NCBI GenBank assembly: GCA_003104975.1
Contig: PQAM01000006.1
Location: 97,850 to 161,849, forward strand
Reading direction: 5' to 3'
Length of the DNA stretch: 64,000 nt
Source of the DNA: Candidatus Methylomirabilota bacterium
GTDB lineage: Bacteria > Methylomirabilota > Methylomirabilia > Methylomirabilales > Methylomirabilaceae
How positions within the stretch are numbered: the first letter of the stretch is position 1; each line of letters begins with the position of its first letter. A model generated the notes under the pieces. It saw nothing but the letters and a program-made list of their open reading frames with translations. It was not told the origin of the DNA and ran no database searches. The position numbers and the translations under genes are program-made. Below are positions 35,774 to 43,495 of this stretch, one piece after another.

Positions 35774-36438
35774 CGTTGCACCGATGTGAGCCGAATAAAC
35801 CGATTCCACACAATAGCCTCAATCTCGATCGCATCCAAGCCCGCATCGATCACGATCACTCGATCCGCATTTTCCGCAGCCAACGTCAGGTAGCCGTCTC
35901 TGACCCGCCGGTGAAAGTCCAGCGGCTCGGCCTCGATCCGGTCCCAAGACAACGATGCTGCGCCCAGTCCTATCGGCTTCTCTGGGGTGTCGACTTGTCT
36001 GCACCGTGCCAGTCCGACCTGCGGATCAAGATCGAGCAGGATGGTCAGGTCCGGCGCAAGTCCGTCAGTCGCAAACCGATTCAGCCGCCGTATCAGATCC
36101 AGATCGATCCCCCTCCCGAATCCCTGGTAGGCAACCGTCGAATCGGTAAAACGATCGCACAGCACCACGGCCTCTCGTCCGATAGCGGGCGCGATCAGCT
36201 CGCGGACGAGTTGTGCGCGGCTGGCCTCGTACAACAGCAGTTCCGTGGCAGGTGCGATAGGGCCGGACCCCAAATGAAGCAGGAGTGAACGGATCTCCTT
36301 CCCGATGGCGGTCCCGCCTGGATCGTGGGTTTCAACGACCTCTTGACCGGAGGCGCGAACACGATCGGCTAACAGTGCAAGCTGGGTCGTCTTCCCAGAC
36401 CCCTCGCCCCCCTCAAAGGTTACGAATAGTCCGCGCAT
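35752..36438 (-). CDS. tmk: Thymidylate kinase
   Basis: The 228-residue enzyme phosphorylates dTMP to dTDP. P-loop FVTFEGGEGSGKTTQ lies at residues 5-19, the DR motif in VVLCDRFTDSTVAYQGFGRG near 92-111, and LTILLDLDPQVGLARC beyond that. The HDPGGTAIGKEIR stretch corresponds to the usual EPGGT signature with Asp for Glu, an accepted variant. It overlaps the holB start by about 20 bases and sits 45 bases from selA. Confidence 0.95.
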   Translation of the reverse strand: MRGLFVTFEGGEGSGKTTQLALLADRVRASGQEVVETHDPGGTAIGKEIRSLLLHLGSGPIAPATELLLYEASRAQLVRELIAPAIGREAVVLCDRFTDSTVAYQGFGRGIDLDLIRRLNRFATDGLAPDLTILLDLDPQVGLARCRQVDTPEKPIGLGAASLSWDRIEAEPLDFHRRVRDGYLTLAAENADRVIVIDAGLDAIEIEAIVWNRFIRLTSVQRCRFMMS

Positions 36439-36471
36439 GACCTTACTTGTCCCTCCGCCCTTCTTCGCTTT

Positions 36472-36499
36472 AGCTGTCAGCTATCAGCTAACAGCTTCC
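36472..36499. repeat. 7-base repeat array at the selA stop codon
   Basis: Four consecutive 7-mers (AGCTGTC, AGCTATC, AGCTAAC, AGCTTCC) span the last codons and stop of selA and run into the selA-tmk spacer. The unit differs from the ones in nrdJ, holB and phoR but has the same period. Confidence 0.6.
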
Positions 36500-37920
36500 T
36501 TTGAAAATGCGACCGAGGCCACCAACCCGGCCAGTGTGTCCAGCTCATCAGCCAGAACGGTGCGGGGATCCAGGATAACCCGGTCGTCCTTGATCCGGAC
36601 CATGACCGGTGGGTCGGTCCGACGCAGGCGCTCTTCCAACGCCGCAGCCGTCAGACGGACGCCCCGTACGGCCACCAGTCGCGTCGGGATCGCCTCGAGG
36701 GGCAGCGCGCCGCCGCCGACCTCCGAACTCCCCTCGATGACAGAGACATCAAGGTGACCAGACGAGACTGCGGCAATTCGATCATGTAGATACACGGCCC
36801 GACGCTCGACCTCCTGAAGCGGCATGACAAGCGCCCGGAGCACCGGTACGTGGGCCGCAGCCTGCCCCTCATCACAGTACAGGCGCAACGTCGCCTCCAG
36901 TGCGGCCAGTGAGAGCTTGTCGATCCGGACGACGCGCGCCAGCGGATTGCGGCGCAGCCGTTCGACCAGCCGTCGCTTCCCCACGACCAGGCCGGCCTGC
37001 GGCCCACCCAGCAGCTTATCGCCGCTAAAGGTCACCAGATCGGCTCCGCCCCGGATGCTCTCCGAGGGCATCGGCTCCTTCGAAAAGCCGAGCGCCGACA
37101 GATCGATCAGGGCGCCGCTCCCGACATCCTCCACCACCGGCAGGCCGATCTTTTCGCCCAGGGCGGCCAACTCGGCCACCGGCACCTGGTTGGTAAACCC
37201 CTGGATGCGGAAGTTGCTGGTGTGCACCTTCAGAAGCATCGCGCTCGCCGGGCCGACAGCCTCTTCGTAATCCCGCAAATAGGTCCGATTGGTCGTCCCG
37301 ACCTCCCGCAGGATCCCTCCCGCGCGGCGCATCACATCGGGAATCCGGAATGAGTCGCCGATCTCCACCAGCTCCCCGCGCGAGACGATGACCTCCCGTC
37401 CATCGGCCAGCGTATTAATGGTCAGCAGGACAGCCGCGGCGTTATTGTTCACCGCGAGTGCCGCCTCGGCCCCGGTCAGACGGCACAAGAGCCCCGCTAC
37501 GTGATCCTGCCTGGACCCCCGGTCACCCCGGTCAAGGTCGTACTCCAGATTCGAGTACTCCCGTGCCACCTCGACTATACGTTCAACGGCCACCTCGGCG
37601 AGCGGGGCGCGACCAAGGTTGGTATGGATGACCACGCCGGTGGCGTTCATAACGCGCCGCAGGGTCGGTCCGTTCAACCGTTGCGCGATCCGCCGGACCT
37701 CGGCTGCCAGTGCGGCATTGGACGGCAGATCGACGGCCCCGGCACCGGACTGCGCGTCGGCGATCATCCGCCGCCGACACTGAAGCGTCTCTCGGATCGC
37801 CTCAACGACCGTCCAGCGCGGCAGCGTCTGCGTCAACTCCCGGATCGACGGCTTCTGCAACAGCTCATCCACCGAGGGGAGTTGCCTAAGCTGGAGTCTG
37901 GTCCCACTATCTACAGGCAC
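36484..37920 (-). CDS. selA: L-seryl-tRNA(Sec) selenium transferase
   Basis: This PLP enzyme converts Ser-tRNA(Sec) to selenocysteinyl-tRNA(Sec) using selenophosphate. SelA family motifs are clear: RQLPSVDELL at the N-terminus, RVMNATGVVIHTNLGRAPLA, NNNAAAVLL, SRGELVEIGDSFRIPDVM, EVGTTNRTYLRDY, KVHTSNFRIQGFT and the PLP lysine in VTFSGDKLLGGPQAG. The GTG at 37920 has GGAAAG upstream and is preferred; a TTG at 37932 is possible. Its presence shows the organism makes selenocysteine, which supports reading the TGA in fwdB at 48700-48702 as Sec. selB, selC and selD are not in this window. Confidence 0.96.
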   Translation of the reverse strand: MPVDSGTRLQLRQLPSVDELLQKPSIRELTQTLPRWTVVEAIRETLQCRRRMIADAQSGAGAVDLPSNAALAAEVRRIAQRLNGPTLRRVMNATGVVIHTNLGRAPLAEVAVERIVEVAREYSNLEYDLDRGDRGSRQDHVAGLLCRLTGAEAALAVNNNAAAVLLTINTLADGREVIVSRGELVEIGDSFRIPDVMRRAGGILREVGTTNRTYLRDYEEAVGPASAMLLKVHTSNFRIQGFTNQVPVAELAALGEKIGLPVVEDVGSGALIDLSALGFSKEPMPSESIRGGADLVTFSGDKLLGGPQAGLVVGKRRLVERLRRNPLARVVRIDKLSLAALEATLRLYCDEGQAAAHVPVLRALVMPLQEVERRAVYLHDRIAAVSSGHLDVSVIEGSSEVGGGALPLEAIPTRLVAVRGVRLTAAALEERLRRTDPPVMVRIKDDRVILDPRTVLADELDTLAGLVASVAFSKEAVS

Positions 37921-38050
37921 TCTTCTTTCCAATCGACAATTGACACCGGAAGGCGCTGGCGGATGCCTACGTTATTGTCAGGCTATCACACTTACCCGCC
38001 TGATTCAACCCCGCGTGGGGGCAGAGTAAGCTCGACTCTGGTACTTGAAT

Positions 38051-38080
38051 GACGTATAGTCCTCATATGATTTATACGTC
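38051..38080. promoter_or_regulatory. Palindromic operator of the toxin-antitoxin pair
   Basis: A perfect inverted repeat, GACGTATA (38051-38058) and TATACGTC (38073-38080), has a smaller palindrome, CATATG, at its centre (38064-38069). It lies 17 bases upstream of the antitoxin start, where toxin-antitoxin complexes usually autorepress. Confidence 0.6.
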
Positions 38081-38097
38081 TTTCATAAGAAGGCGCT

Positions 38098-38340
38098 ATG
38101 CAGACAAAGCTGACACTTCGTCTCAAGGACCATTTGATTCGACGCGCCAAGGCGTACGCCAGCGAGGCCGGGAAGTCGGTCTCGCAACTTGTCGCGGATT
38201 ATTTCGCGCTGCTGGATCAGACCGCCGCCACCGGTGAAGACACGCTGCCCCCGCTGACCCGGTCGCTTTATGGGGCGCTCGCCCCAAGCCGGCTCGATGA
38301 AGCAGACTATTACACTTACCTCAAAGAAAAGCATCGATGA
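38098..38340 (+). CDS. Antitoxin of a VapBC-like pair (DUF6364-like)
   Basis: The 80-residue protein has an N-terminal ribbon-helix-helix-like segment (TKLTLRLKDHLIRRAKAYASEAGKSVSQLVADYFALL), which matches DUF6364-type antitoxins that pair with PIN-domain toxins. The C-terminal part (SRLDEADYYTYLKEKHR) would wrap the toxin. Its stop overlaps the toxin ATG (ATGA), and a palindromic operator lies upstream, both typical of autoregulated type II modules. Confidence 0.85.
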   Translation: MQTKLTLRLKDHLIRRAKAYASEAGKSVSQLVADYFALLDQTAATGEDTLPPLTRSLYGALAPSRLDEADYYTYLKEKHR

Positions 38341-38756
38341 AGGTGCTTTTTGATACCAATGTCATCCTGGACGTCCTCCTCAAGCGAGAGCCGCACGCTC
38401 CGACCGCTGTTCGGTTGTTCGCGACGGTGGAGTATGGGATGCTGACTGGCCTGATCCCCGCATCTGTGGTCCCCACCCTCTACTATCTGGCTCACAAGAT
38501 TGTCGGAAACCGTCAAGCCCGAGTGCATCTTCGGAATATTTTGAAGTTGTTTGAAGTAGCTCCGGTAAATCGCGCCGTCCTGGAGGACGCCTTCCAAATG
38601 CACTTTCCGGATTATGGGGATGCGGTCATTCATGAAGCCGCTCGGCACGCGGGGGCCGATGGCATCGTGACGCGCAATGGACAGGACTTTAAGTACGCGA
38701 CGCTCCGCGTGTATGCCCCTGATGAACTGATTCGGATCTTACGGACACTGCCGTAA
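38337..38756 (+). CDS. PIN-domain ribonuclease toxin (VapC-like)
   Basis: This 139-residue PIN-domain protein of the DNA/RNA nuclease fold is expected to cleave RNA when free of antitoxin. Acidic residues of the active site are visible: the first in VLFDTNVILDVLL (Asp6), a central glutamate near LEDAF, and Asp in FPDYGDAVIHEAA, with DGIVTRNGQDF close to the C-terminus. Translation is coupled to the antitoxin by the ATGA overlap. Confidence 0.9.
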   Translation: MKVLFDTNVILDVLLKREPHAPTAVRLFATVEYGMLTGLIPASVVPTLYYLAHKIVGNRQARVHLRNILKLFEVAPVNRAVLEDAFQMHFPDYGDAVIHEAARHAGADGIVTRNGQDFKYATLRVYAPDELIRILRTLP

Positions 38757-38856
38757 AATCGGATGAATGTCCAATAACGGGCGGCAAGATCATCGAAGTC
38801 GGGGTCAACCCGGAATGACGAACTGTGAGCTTGGAGAACTCGGAGCCAAGAACGGT

Positions 38857-38884
38857 GAGATTGCTTCGCCACGCTCGCAATGAC
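38857..38884. repeat. Single arm of the GTCATTGCGAG-type palindromic repeat
   Basis: A 28-base copy beginning GAGATTGCTTCG and ending TCGCAATGAC matches one arm of the two-armed repeat at 43373-43462. Intergenic repeats of this type are widespread in bacteria. The other arm is not visible here. Confidence 0.55.
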
Positions 38885-38904
38885 GGACTCCGTGATCGTA
38901 TCCG

Positions 38905-38948
38905 AAAAACACAGGGCCGGGTCACGATAGACGTGCCCGGCCCTGTGT
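38905..38948 (-). terminator. Rho-independent terminator of the zinc-ribbon gene
   Basis: A perfect 13-base stem, ACACAGGGCCGGG (38909-38921) and its complement (38936-38948), is followed on the minus strand by a run of five T. It lies 30 bases after the stop of the zinc-ribbon gene at 38978. Confidence 0.85.
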
Positions 38949-38977
38949 ACTCGCTGACGACGATAGGCTATTGAGCG

Positions 38978-39277
38978 TTACATACCTCTCCCAGTTCCGG
39001 ATCGCTTGGCCACGAAGCAGGGCTTGCAGAAGACCGGTTTGTCGAGGATCGGCTTGAACGGAACGGAGGTCTGCTGGCCGCAGTTCGAGCAGACCACCTC
39101 ATACTCCTGGCGGGGGCCTCCATGGCCGCCTACCCCTTTGCGGACCGACTTGCAGCTCTTGCACCGTTTCGGCTCATTCATGAACCCTTTCTGCGCATAG
39201 AACTCCTGCTCGCCTGCGGTGAAGGTAAACTGCTGCCCACAATCAACACATGTCAGTGACCTATCCTGGAATGCCAT
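38978..39277 (-). CDS. Small double zinc-ribbon protein
   Basis: The 99-residue protein has four CxxC pairs: LTCVDCGQQF, RCKSCKSVRK, VVCSNCGQQT and VFCKPCFVAK, consistent with two zinc-binding ribbons. The N-terminal one, followed by FTFTAGEQEFYAQKGFMNEPKRCKSC, is the common family found as short stand-alone proteins in many bacteria. Function is unknown; nucleic-acid or protein binding is possible. GCAGGAGG lies before ATG 39277. It ends in a strong terminator. Confidence 0.85.
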   Translation of the reverse strand: MAFQDRSLTCVDCGQQFTFTAGEQEFYAQKGFMNEPKRCKSCKSVRKGVGGHGGPRQEYEVVCSNCGQQTSVPFKPILDKPVFCKPCFVAKRSGTGRGM

Positions 39278-39404
39278 TGGTTGCCTCCTGCCAAACCGTA
39301 ACCCGTTATTACCCTGTTTCCGTGTCTCAACGCTCCCCGAGCACTGTGCTTGTCTCACCCCTACCGTTGTCTCGCCATAGGCCCCTCCGTAAAAAGGTCC
39401 ACCA

Positions 39405-40544
39405 TCAGCGATCGTGCCGCGAAAATACCGACCGCTTGAGATACGCTACCGACTCCCGCACCTCTTCCCAGGCGCGCGCCTTGGCCTTCCCCTTAATGAT
39501 TGCCGGGGTATCCACAAAGGCCGTGCCGTTCCACTCGATTGCCTGATGTCGAGCCAGAAACGATTTCGGCAGTAAGGCCGGTAGCTCACACTCATTCATA
39601 ATGGCCCAGGCTGCCGTCCAGGCGCGCGCGACATTTCTCAGGTCATACCCGCCCCCGCCAAGCGCGATCCATCGGCCACAGCAATCCTTCAGGCGTCTGA
39701 CGACCCGGACAAACGCCCCAAGACTGATCCCGATATGGGAGAGGGGATCGGTTCGATGGGCGTCGATACCAAGCTGCGTCACCAGGATATCGGGTCGGAA
39801 GGCATCGACAACCGGGGGGATAACCTCATCGAAACACCAGAGAAAGATCTCATCATCGGCCGAAGATGGGAGCGGAATGTTGACGGAGTACCCCTCCCCC
39901 TTCCCTTCACCGAGTTCGCCGGCGAACCCGGTGCCTGGAAACAGGGTAGCGCCGCTCTCATGGATTGATAGTGTCAGCACTTGATCGGTACCGTAGAATG
40001 CTCCCTGGACGCCGTCGCCGTGGTGCGCATCGATGTCCACATAGGCCACCCGATGTCCGCGCCGACAGAGATCGGCGACGACCAGCGCCGCATCATTGAT
40101 ATAGCAGAATCCGGACGCCCTTCCGGGACCGGCGTGGTGCAGGCCTCCGGAGATGTTGAACGCGGTCTTGACCTCACCGGATTCCACCATCCGCATGGCA
40201 TGAAGCGACGCGCCGGCGACCAGCGCAGACCATCGGAAGATGCCCGGCAGAATCGGGTTATCCGGGGTACCGAGGCCGTACTGATACGCCTCGGCGGTCG
40301 CGCGACCCACATCGGCTGCCTTGAGCACCTCTAAGTAGCCGGGCCTCAGAAACACCAGGAGTTCGTCGTCGGTCGCGGGTTCAGGTTCGACGGTGCGGAT
40401 TGAAGGCAGGGACAGCAACTCGCAGGCGCGGATCAGATCATAGGTAAGCCCAAGTCGCTCGTTGCGCAAGGGATGCCCCGGTCCGTAGTCGAAGTCAAGG
40501 AACCGCGGGCTATAAATAAATGCCGTCCCCAATCCTGCAGACAT
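39405..40544 (-). CDS. Histone deacetylase superfamily protein (AcuC-like)
   Basis: This 379-residue zinc hydrolase has the arginase/deacetylase fold. Diagnostic motifs are SGGLHHAGPGRASGFCYINDAAL (active-site His-His pair), VAYVDIDAHHGDGVQ (metal Asp and His), LSIHESG, FPGTG and LVTQLGIDAHRTDPLSH (second metal Asp). Bacterial members deacetylate lysines of proteins such as acetyl-CoA synthetase (AcuC) or small amides; the target here is unknown. The frame is open to 40634, overlapping moaC; ATG 40544 matches the family N-terminus. It is last in the molybdenum/tungsten gene row. Confidence 0.9.
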   Translation of the reverse strand: MSAGLGTAFIYSPRFLDFDYGPGHPLRNERLGLTYDLIRACELLSLPSIRTVEPEPATDDELLVFLRPGYLEVLKAADVGRATAEAYQYGLGTPDNPILPGIFRWSALVAGASLHAMRMVESGEVKTAFNISGGLHHAGPGRASGFCYINDAALVVADLCRRGHRVAYVDIDAHHGDGVQGAFYGTDQVLTLSIHESGATLFPGTGFAGELGEGKGEGYSVNIPLPSSADDEIFLWCFDEVIPPVVDAFRPDILVTQLGIDAHRTDPLSHIGISLGAFVRVVRRLKDCCGRWIALGGGGYDLRNVARAWTAAWAIMNECELPALLPKSFLARHQAIEWNGTAFVDTPAIIKGKAKARAWEEVRESVAYLKRSVFSRHDR

Positions 40545-40611
40545 GGTCAATGCCGAGCTGCGTCTCGGCGTCCTACATCCTTGACGGAGGTCTATCGGAT
40601 ACGGGAGTCTC

Positions 40612-41109
40612 TCAGACTCCGCCCCCATTTTCACCAGGTCGATGATAGACTCCGCTCTTTCCCCCCGTCTTTCCGACCAGCCGGATGGCGCCGATGACCA
40701 TCTCCTTGTCTACCGCCTTGCACATGTCATAGACGGTCAAGGCCGCCATCGCCACGGCCATCAGGGCCTCCATTTCTGCCCCGGTTCGCCCGGTGACCTT
40801 GATTCGTGATTCGATGTCCAGGCGCCCCGCCGTCTCGACGGGTGTAAACTCTACTTCAGCACTGGAAAGCAGGAGGGGATGACAGAGGGGAATGAGGTCG
40901 GGTACGCGTTTTGCCGCCATCAGCCCGGCGAGCCTGGCAGCGGCCAGGACATCGCCCTTTGAGACCCTCCCCTTCGCAATCAGACGAAGGGTCTCGGGCT
41001 GCATGGTGACGGTGCCCCTGGCCACAGCCTCTCGCCTGGTTTCATCTTTCTCACTGATATCGACCATACGGGCTTGGCCGCGTCGGTCGACGTGAGTCAG
41101 CCGTTTCAT
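40612..41109 (-). CDS. moaC: Cyclic pyranopterin monophosphate synthase
   Basis: MoaC converts the MoaA product to cyclic pyranopterin monophosphate, the first stable intermediate of molybdopterin synthesis. The 165-residue protein shows MVDISEKDETRREAVARG, the LIPLCHPLLLSS motif, KVTGRTGAEMEALMAVAMAALTVYDMCKAVDK and IGAIRLVGKTGGKSG. The start overlaps the stop of the DUF465 gene. Cofactor synthesis fits the neighbouring Mo/W uptake genes and the molybdopterin enzyme FwdBD. Confidence 0.96.
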   Translation of the reverse strand: MKRLTHVDRRGQARMVDISEKDETRREAVARGTVTMQPETLRLIAKGRVSKGDVLAAARLAGLMAAKRVPDLIPLCHPLLLSSAEVEFTPVETAGRLDIESRIKVTGRTGAEMEALMAVAMAALTVYDMCKAVDKEMVIGAIRLVGKTGGKSGVYHRPGENGGGV

Positions 41110-41354
41110 TTTTGAGACGTGGCCGGTGTGTGGTTGCGTCGATACTGACGCATAATCGCGTGCATCTGATCTTTGATGGTCAACTTCAGCTTCTGCAGCT
41201 CCTTCCGCTTGCGCTCCTGCTCGCTTGTCAGGTAATAGATCCGGTCCAACTCACTGATCTTCAGATCGAATTCTCGGTGCTTCTCGGCCAGTCGCTGAAA
41301 CTCCGGATTCTCCTCCCTGAGGCGAGCAAAGAGTTGTGCTTCCGTTTCTTCCAT
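41106..41354 (-). CDS. DUF465 (YdcH-like) small coiled-coil protein
   Basis: The 82-residue protein is mostly helical: ENPEFQRLAEKHREFDLKISELDRIYYLTSEQERKRKELQKLKLTIKDQMHAIMRQY, the DUF465 signature. A perfect AAAGGAGGT precedes ATG 41354; the open frame continues upstream to 41558 without similarity. Function is unknown. It is translationally coupled to moaC. Confidence 0.88.
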   Translation of the reverse strand: MEETEAQLFARLREENPEFQRLAEKHREFDLKISELDRIYYLTSEQERKRKELQKLKLTIKDQMHAIMRQYRRNHTPATSQK

Positions 41355-41389
41355 CTTGTACCTCCTTTCCGGTGGGATTTTATTGCGAT

Positions 41390-41463
41390 GGCGACAGCCC
41401 GTCGCCGGGTGGAATTGAACGCCGAACGGCTCGCACTGGCGGGTACCTGTCAGCGTTGACAGG
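41390..41463 (-). other. Leader with two hairpins before DUF465-moaC
   Basis: The message leader contains two strong stem-loops: CCTGTCA/TGACAGG with a 4-base loop (41446-41463), and GGCGAC/GTCGCC with a 5-base loop (41390-41406). The second lies about 30 bases upstream of the DUF465 start. Neither is followed by a T-run. A Moco-type riboswitch would make sense before moaC, but I cannot match the consensus. Confidence 0.35.
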
Positions 41464-41564
41464 CTCGACTGCTCGTGTGTCACGGTGCGTATCTGCTGTG
41501 AGGGATCTACCATTTTCGTTTTTACCCTACCCAACACGCGGGCGAAAGTCAAGGACAAAAACGG

Positions 41565-42656
41565 TTAAACACACTGAATGACATGGGGGGCGGTCGCTTT
41601 GAATGCGGCAATCACCTCGGCCCCGTCCTCCAGGTCGAGTTGCTCCCACGACTGTCGGGTCACCATCGCGACGATCGGAACGCCACAGTCGATCGTTACC
41701 CGGTAAGCAGGGCCGGCTGGCAGGTGCCGGACTACCGTACCGTGAAGCTGATTCCGCGCGCTGGAGGCGGGTGCTATCGCCGTCCGAGGAGACAGCGTAA
41801 TCTCTTCCGGCCGCAGGCAGATCAGGACTCGCTCGCCAGGCATCACTGGCGCAGCAACTTCCAGGGTCCACCCTGACACCTGTATGGTGGCGAGCCCAAG
41901 GGTTACGCGCTGTACATGGCCGCGAAGGATCGTCTCAATACCGACGAACCGGGCAACCTGCTCGTTGACCGGCTCGGTAAAGACCCGCTCGGGGGCGCCG
42001 ATCTGAAGCACCTGCCCCCCCATCATCACCCCTACCCGATCGCCGAGCACGAGCGCCTCATTTCGATCGTGGGTCACAAAGATCGTGGTGATCCGCCGCT
42101 TGTCGAGAATCGTCTTAAGGTCGAGCAACAGCGCCTCGCGAGTCGGCGCATCCAAGGCGGCGAACGGCTCATCCAATAGGAACACCTCCGGATCGAGGAC
42201 CATGGCCCGCGCCAGACTTACCCGTTGAGCCTCGCCGCCCGAGAGGGTTCGCGTCCGCCGTCTCGCCAGATGCCCGATGTTGAAGGTTGCCATACCATCA
42301 GCCACGCGCCTATTGACCTCAGCCGCATCGACGCGCCGCAATCTCAGCCCCAGCGCGACATTGGCCTCTACGGTTCCGTCGGTCAACAACGGCTCCTGAA
42401 AGACGCTGGCCATCCGGCGACGGTCGCTCAGTAGATTGTGGTACGGCCGGATCGATCGCCCCGCGAAGACGACGCACCCTTCGGTGGGCTGCTCCAGCAG
42501 TCCAAGGATGCGAAGGAGGGTCGATTTGCCGGCCCCGTTGGGACCGATGACCGCTAACGTCTCGCCCTCCGGGATGTCCAGTGACGGCACATCCAGGACC
42601 ACCCTGCCGTCATATGTGACTTTGATCGTGTCGAGCCGGAGGATCGGATCGTTCAT
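41565..42656 (-). CDS. tupC: Tungstate-type ABC transporter ATP-binding protein
   Basis: This 363-residue ATPase has Walker A VIGPNGAGKSTLL (~36-48), Q-loop SVFQEPLL, signature LSGGEAQRVSLARAM, Walker B VFLLDEPFAAL and H-loop FVTHD. A C-terminal TOBE region follows (RNQLHGTVVRHLPAGPAYRVTIDCGVPIVAMVT). It overlaps the permease stop by ATGA. Pairing with the TupB-like permease and a TupA-like protein at 49597 supports tungstate or molybdate as substrate. The frame open to 43067 is a shadow over the permease gene. Confidence 0.88.
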   Translation of the reverse strand: MNDPILRLDTIKVTYDGRVVLDVPSLDIPEGETLAVIGPNGAGKSTLLRILGLLEQPTEGCVVFAGRSIRPYHNLLSDRRRMASVFQEPLLTDGTVEANVALGLRLRRVDAAEVNRRVADGMATFNIGHLARRRTRTLSGGEAQRVSLARAMVLDPEVFLLDEPFAALDAPTREALLLDLKTILDKRRITTIFVTHDRNEALVLGDRVGVMMGGQVLQIGAPERVFTEPVNEQVARFVGIETILRGHVQRVTLGLATIQVSGWTLEVAAPVMPGERVLICLRPEEITLSPRTAIAPASSARNQLHGTVVRHLPAGPAYRVTIDCGVPIVAMVTRQSWEQLDLEDGAEVIAAFKATAPHVIQCV

Positions 42657-43351
42657 GATATCCGCCCCCGTTGCTGAATCCAGGTGAGGGTCACGTTCAC
42701 GGCAAAGGTCAGCAGCAGCAACAGCAGACTGAGCGCGATTGCCATATCGAAATTTCCTTTGCCGGTTTCGAGGACGGTGGCGGTCGTCAGTACCCGCGTC
42801 TGCCGGTAGATGTTGCCGCCTACCATCATGGAGGCCCCGATCTCCGAGATGACCGCGCCGAAGCCGGCCATCAGCGCGGCTAGGAGCGGCAGTCGCGCCT
42901 CTTTGAGGAGCAGGTAGACGACCTGAATCCTCGACGCGCCGAGTCCGATAAGCTGCAGATGCAGTCGAGGGTTGAGCTGCTGAACGGCAGCGATGGTGAG
43001 GCCGGTCACCACCGGGGCGGCAATGACGAGCTGTGCGAGCACCATCGCCGTGGGCGTATAGAGCCACTCCAGGAAGCCAAGCGGTCCACTGCGCCAGAGC
43101 ATAATACTGACGAAAAGGCCGACCACAACCGGCGGCACGCCCATCCCGGTATTGACCAGGCTGATGGCGATGCGGCGCCCTGGAAAGCGGCTTAAGGCCA
43201 GGACGACGCCGAACGGAATACCGATCAGCAGGCTGAGCAGGGTTGCGCCACCCGAGACCTGCAGCGACAGCAGCATGATCCGCAGCACCTCCGGATCGCC
43301 GCGCAGCAGCAGCAGGATCGCCTGCTTCATACCTTGCCAGATCAGTTCCAT
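42653..43351 (-). CDS. tupB: Tungstate-type ABC transporter permease
   Basis: The 232-residue inner-membrane permease has about five or six helices. The permease signature is visible as LQLIGLGASRIQVVYLLLKEARLPLLAALMAGFGAVISEIGASMMVGGNI, with the GNI stretch typical of TupB rather than ModB. It precedes the ATPase gene with an ATGA overlap. The cognate binding protein is not adjacent but lies 6 kb upstream on the same strand, so the tup genes are split around fwdDB, the porin and modABC. Confidence 0.87.
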   Translation of the reverse strand: MELIWQGMKQAILLLLRGDPEVLRIMLLSLQVSGGATLLSLLIGIPFGVVLALSRFPGRRIAISLVNTGMGVPPVVVGLFVSIMLWRSGPLGFLEWLYTPTAMVLAQLVIAAPVVTGLTIAAVQQLNPRLHLQLIGLGASRIQVVYLLLKEARLPLLAALMAGFGAVISEIGASMMVGGNIYRQTRVLTTATVLETGKGNFDMAIALSLLLLLLTFAVNVTLTWIQQRGRIS

Positions 43352-43372
43352 CTTTGCCCCTTAACCGATGCC

Positions 43373-43462
43373 GTCATTGCGAGCGACCAGCGGGAGCGCG
43401 GCAATCTCACCGTCATTATCCTGAAAGACTGCAAGATTGCTTCAGCTACGCCTCGCAATGAC
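43373..43462. repeat. Two-armed palindromic repeat between modC and tupB
   Basis: GTCATTGCGAGCG (43373 onward) and its imperfect complement ending TCGCAATGAC (to 43462) form a long hairpin. This is the widespread GTCATTGCGAG...GCAATCTC intergenic repeat seen in many bacterial genomes. A single arm also occurs at 38857-38884. It separates modABC from tupBC and could reduce read-through. Confidence 0.75.
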
Positions 43463-43495
43463 CCGGGACGCTTTCGAATGAACGACCGTTGATCG

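Noticed and set aside
40545..40634. Extended N-terminus of the histone-deacetylase-like gene
   Set aside because: The extra 30 codons overlap moaC, are rich in Arg and Pro, and precede the point where family similarity begins.
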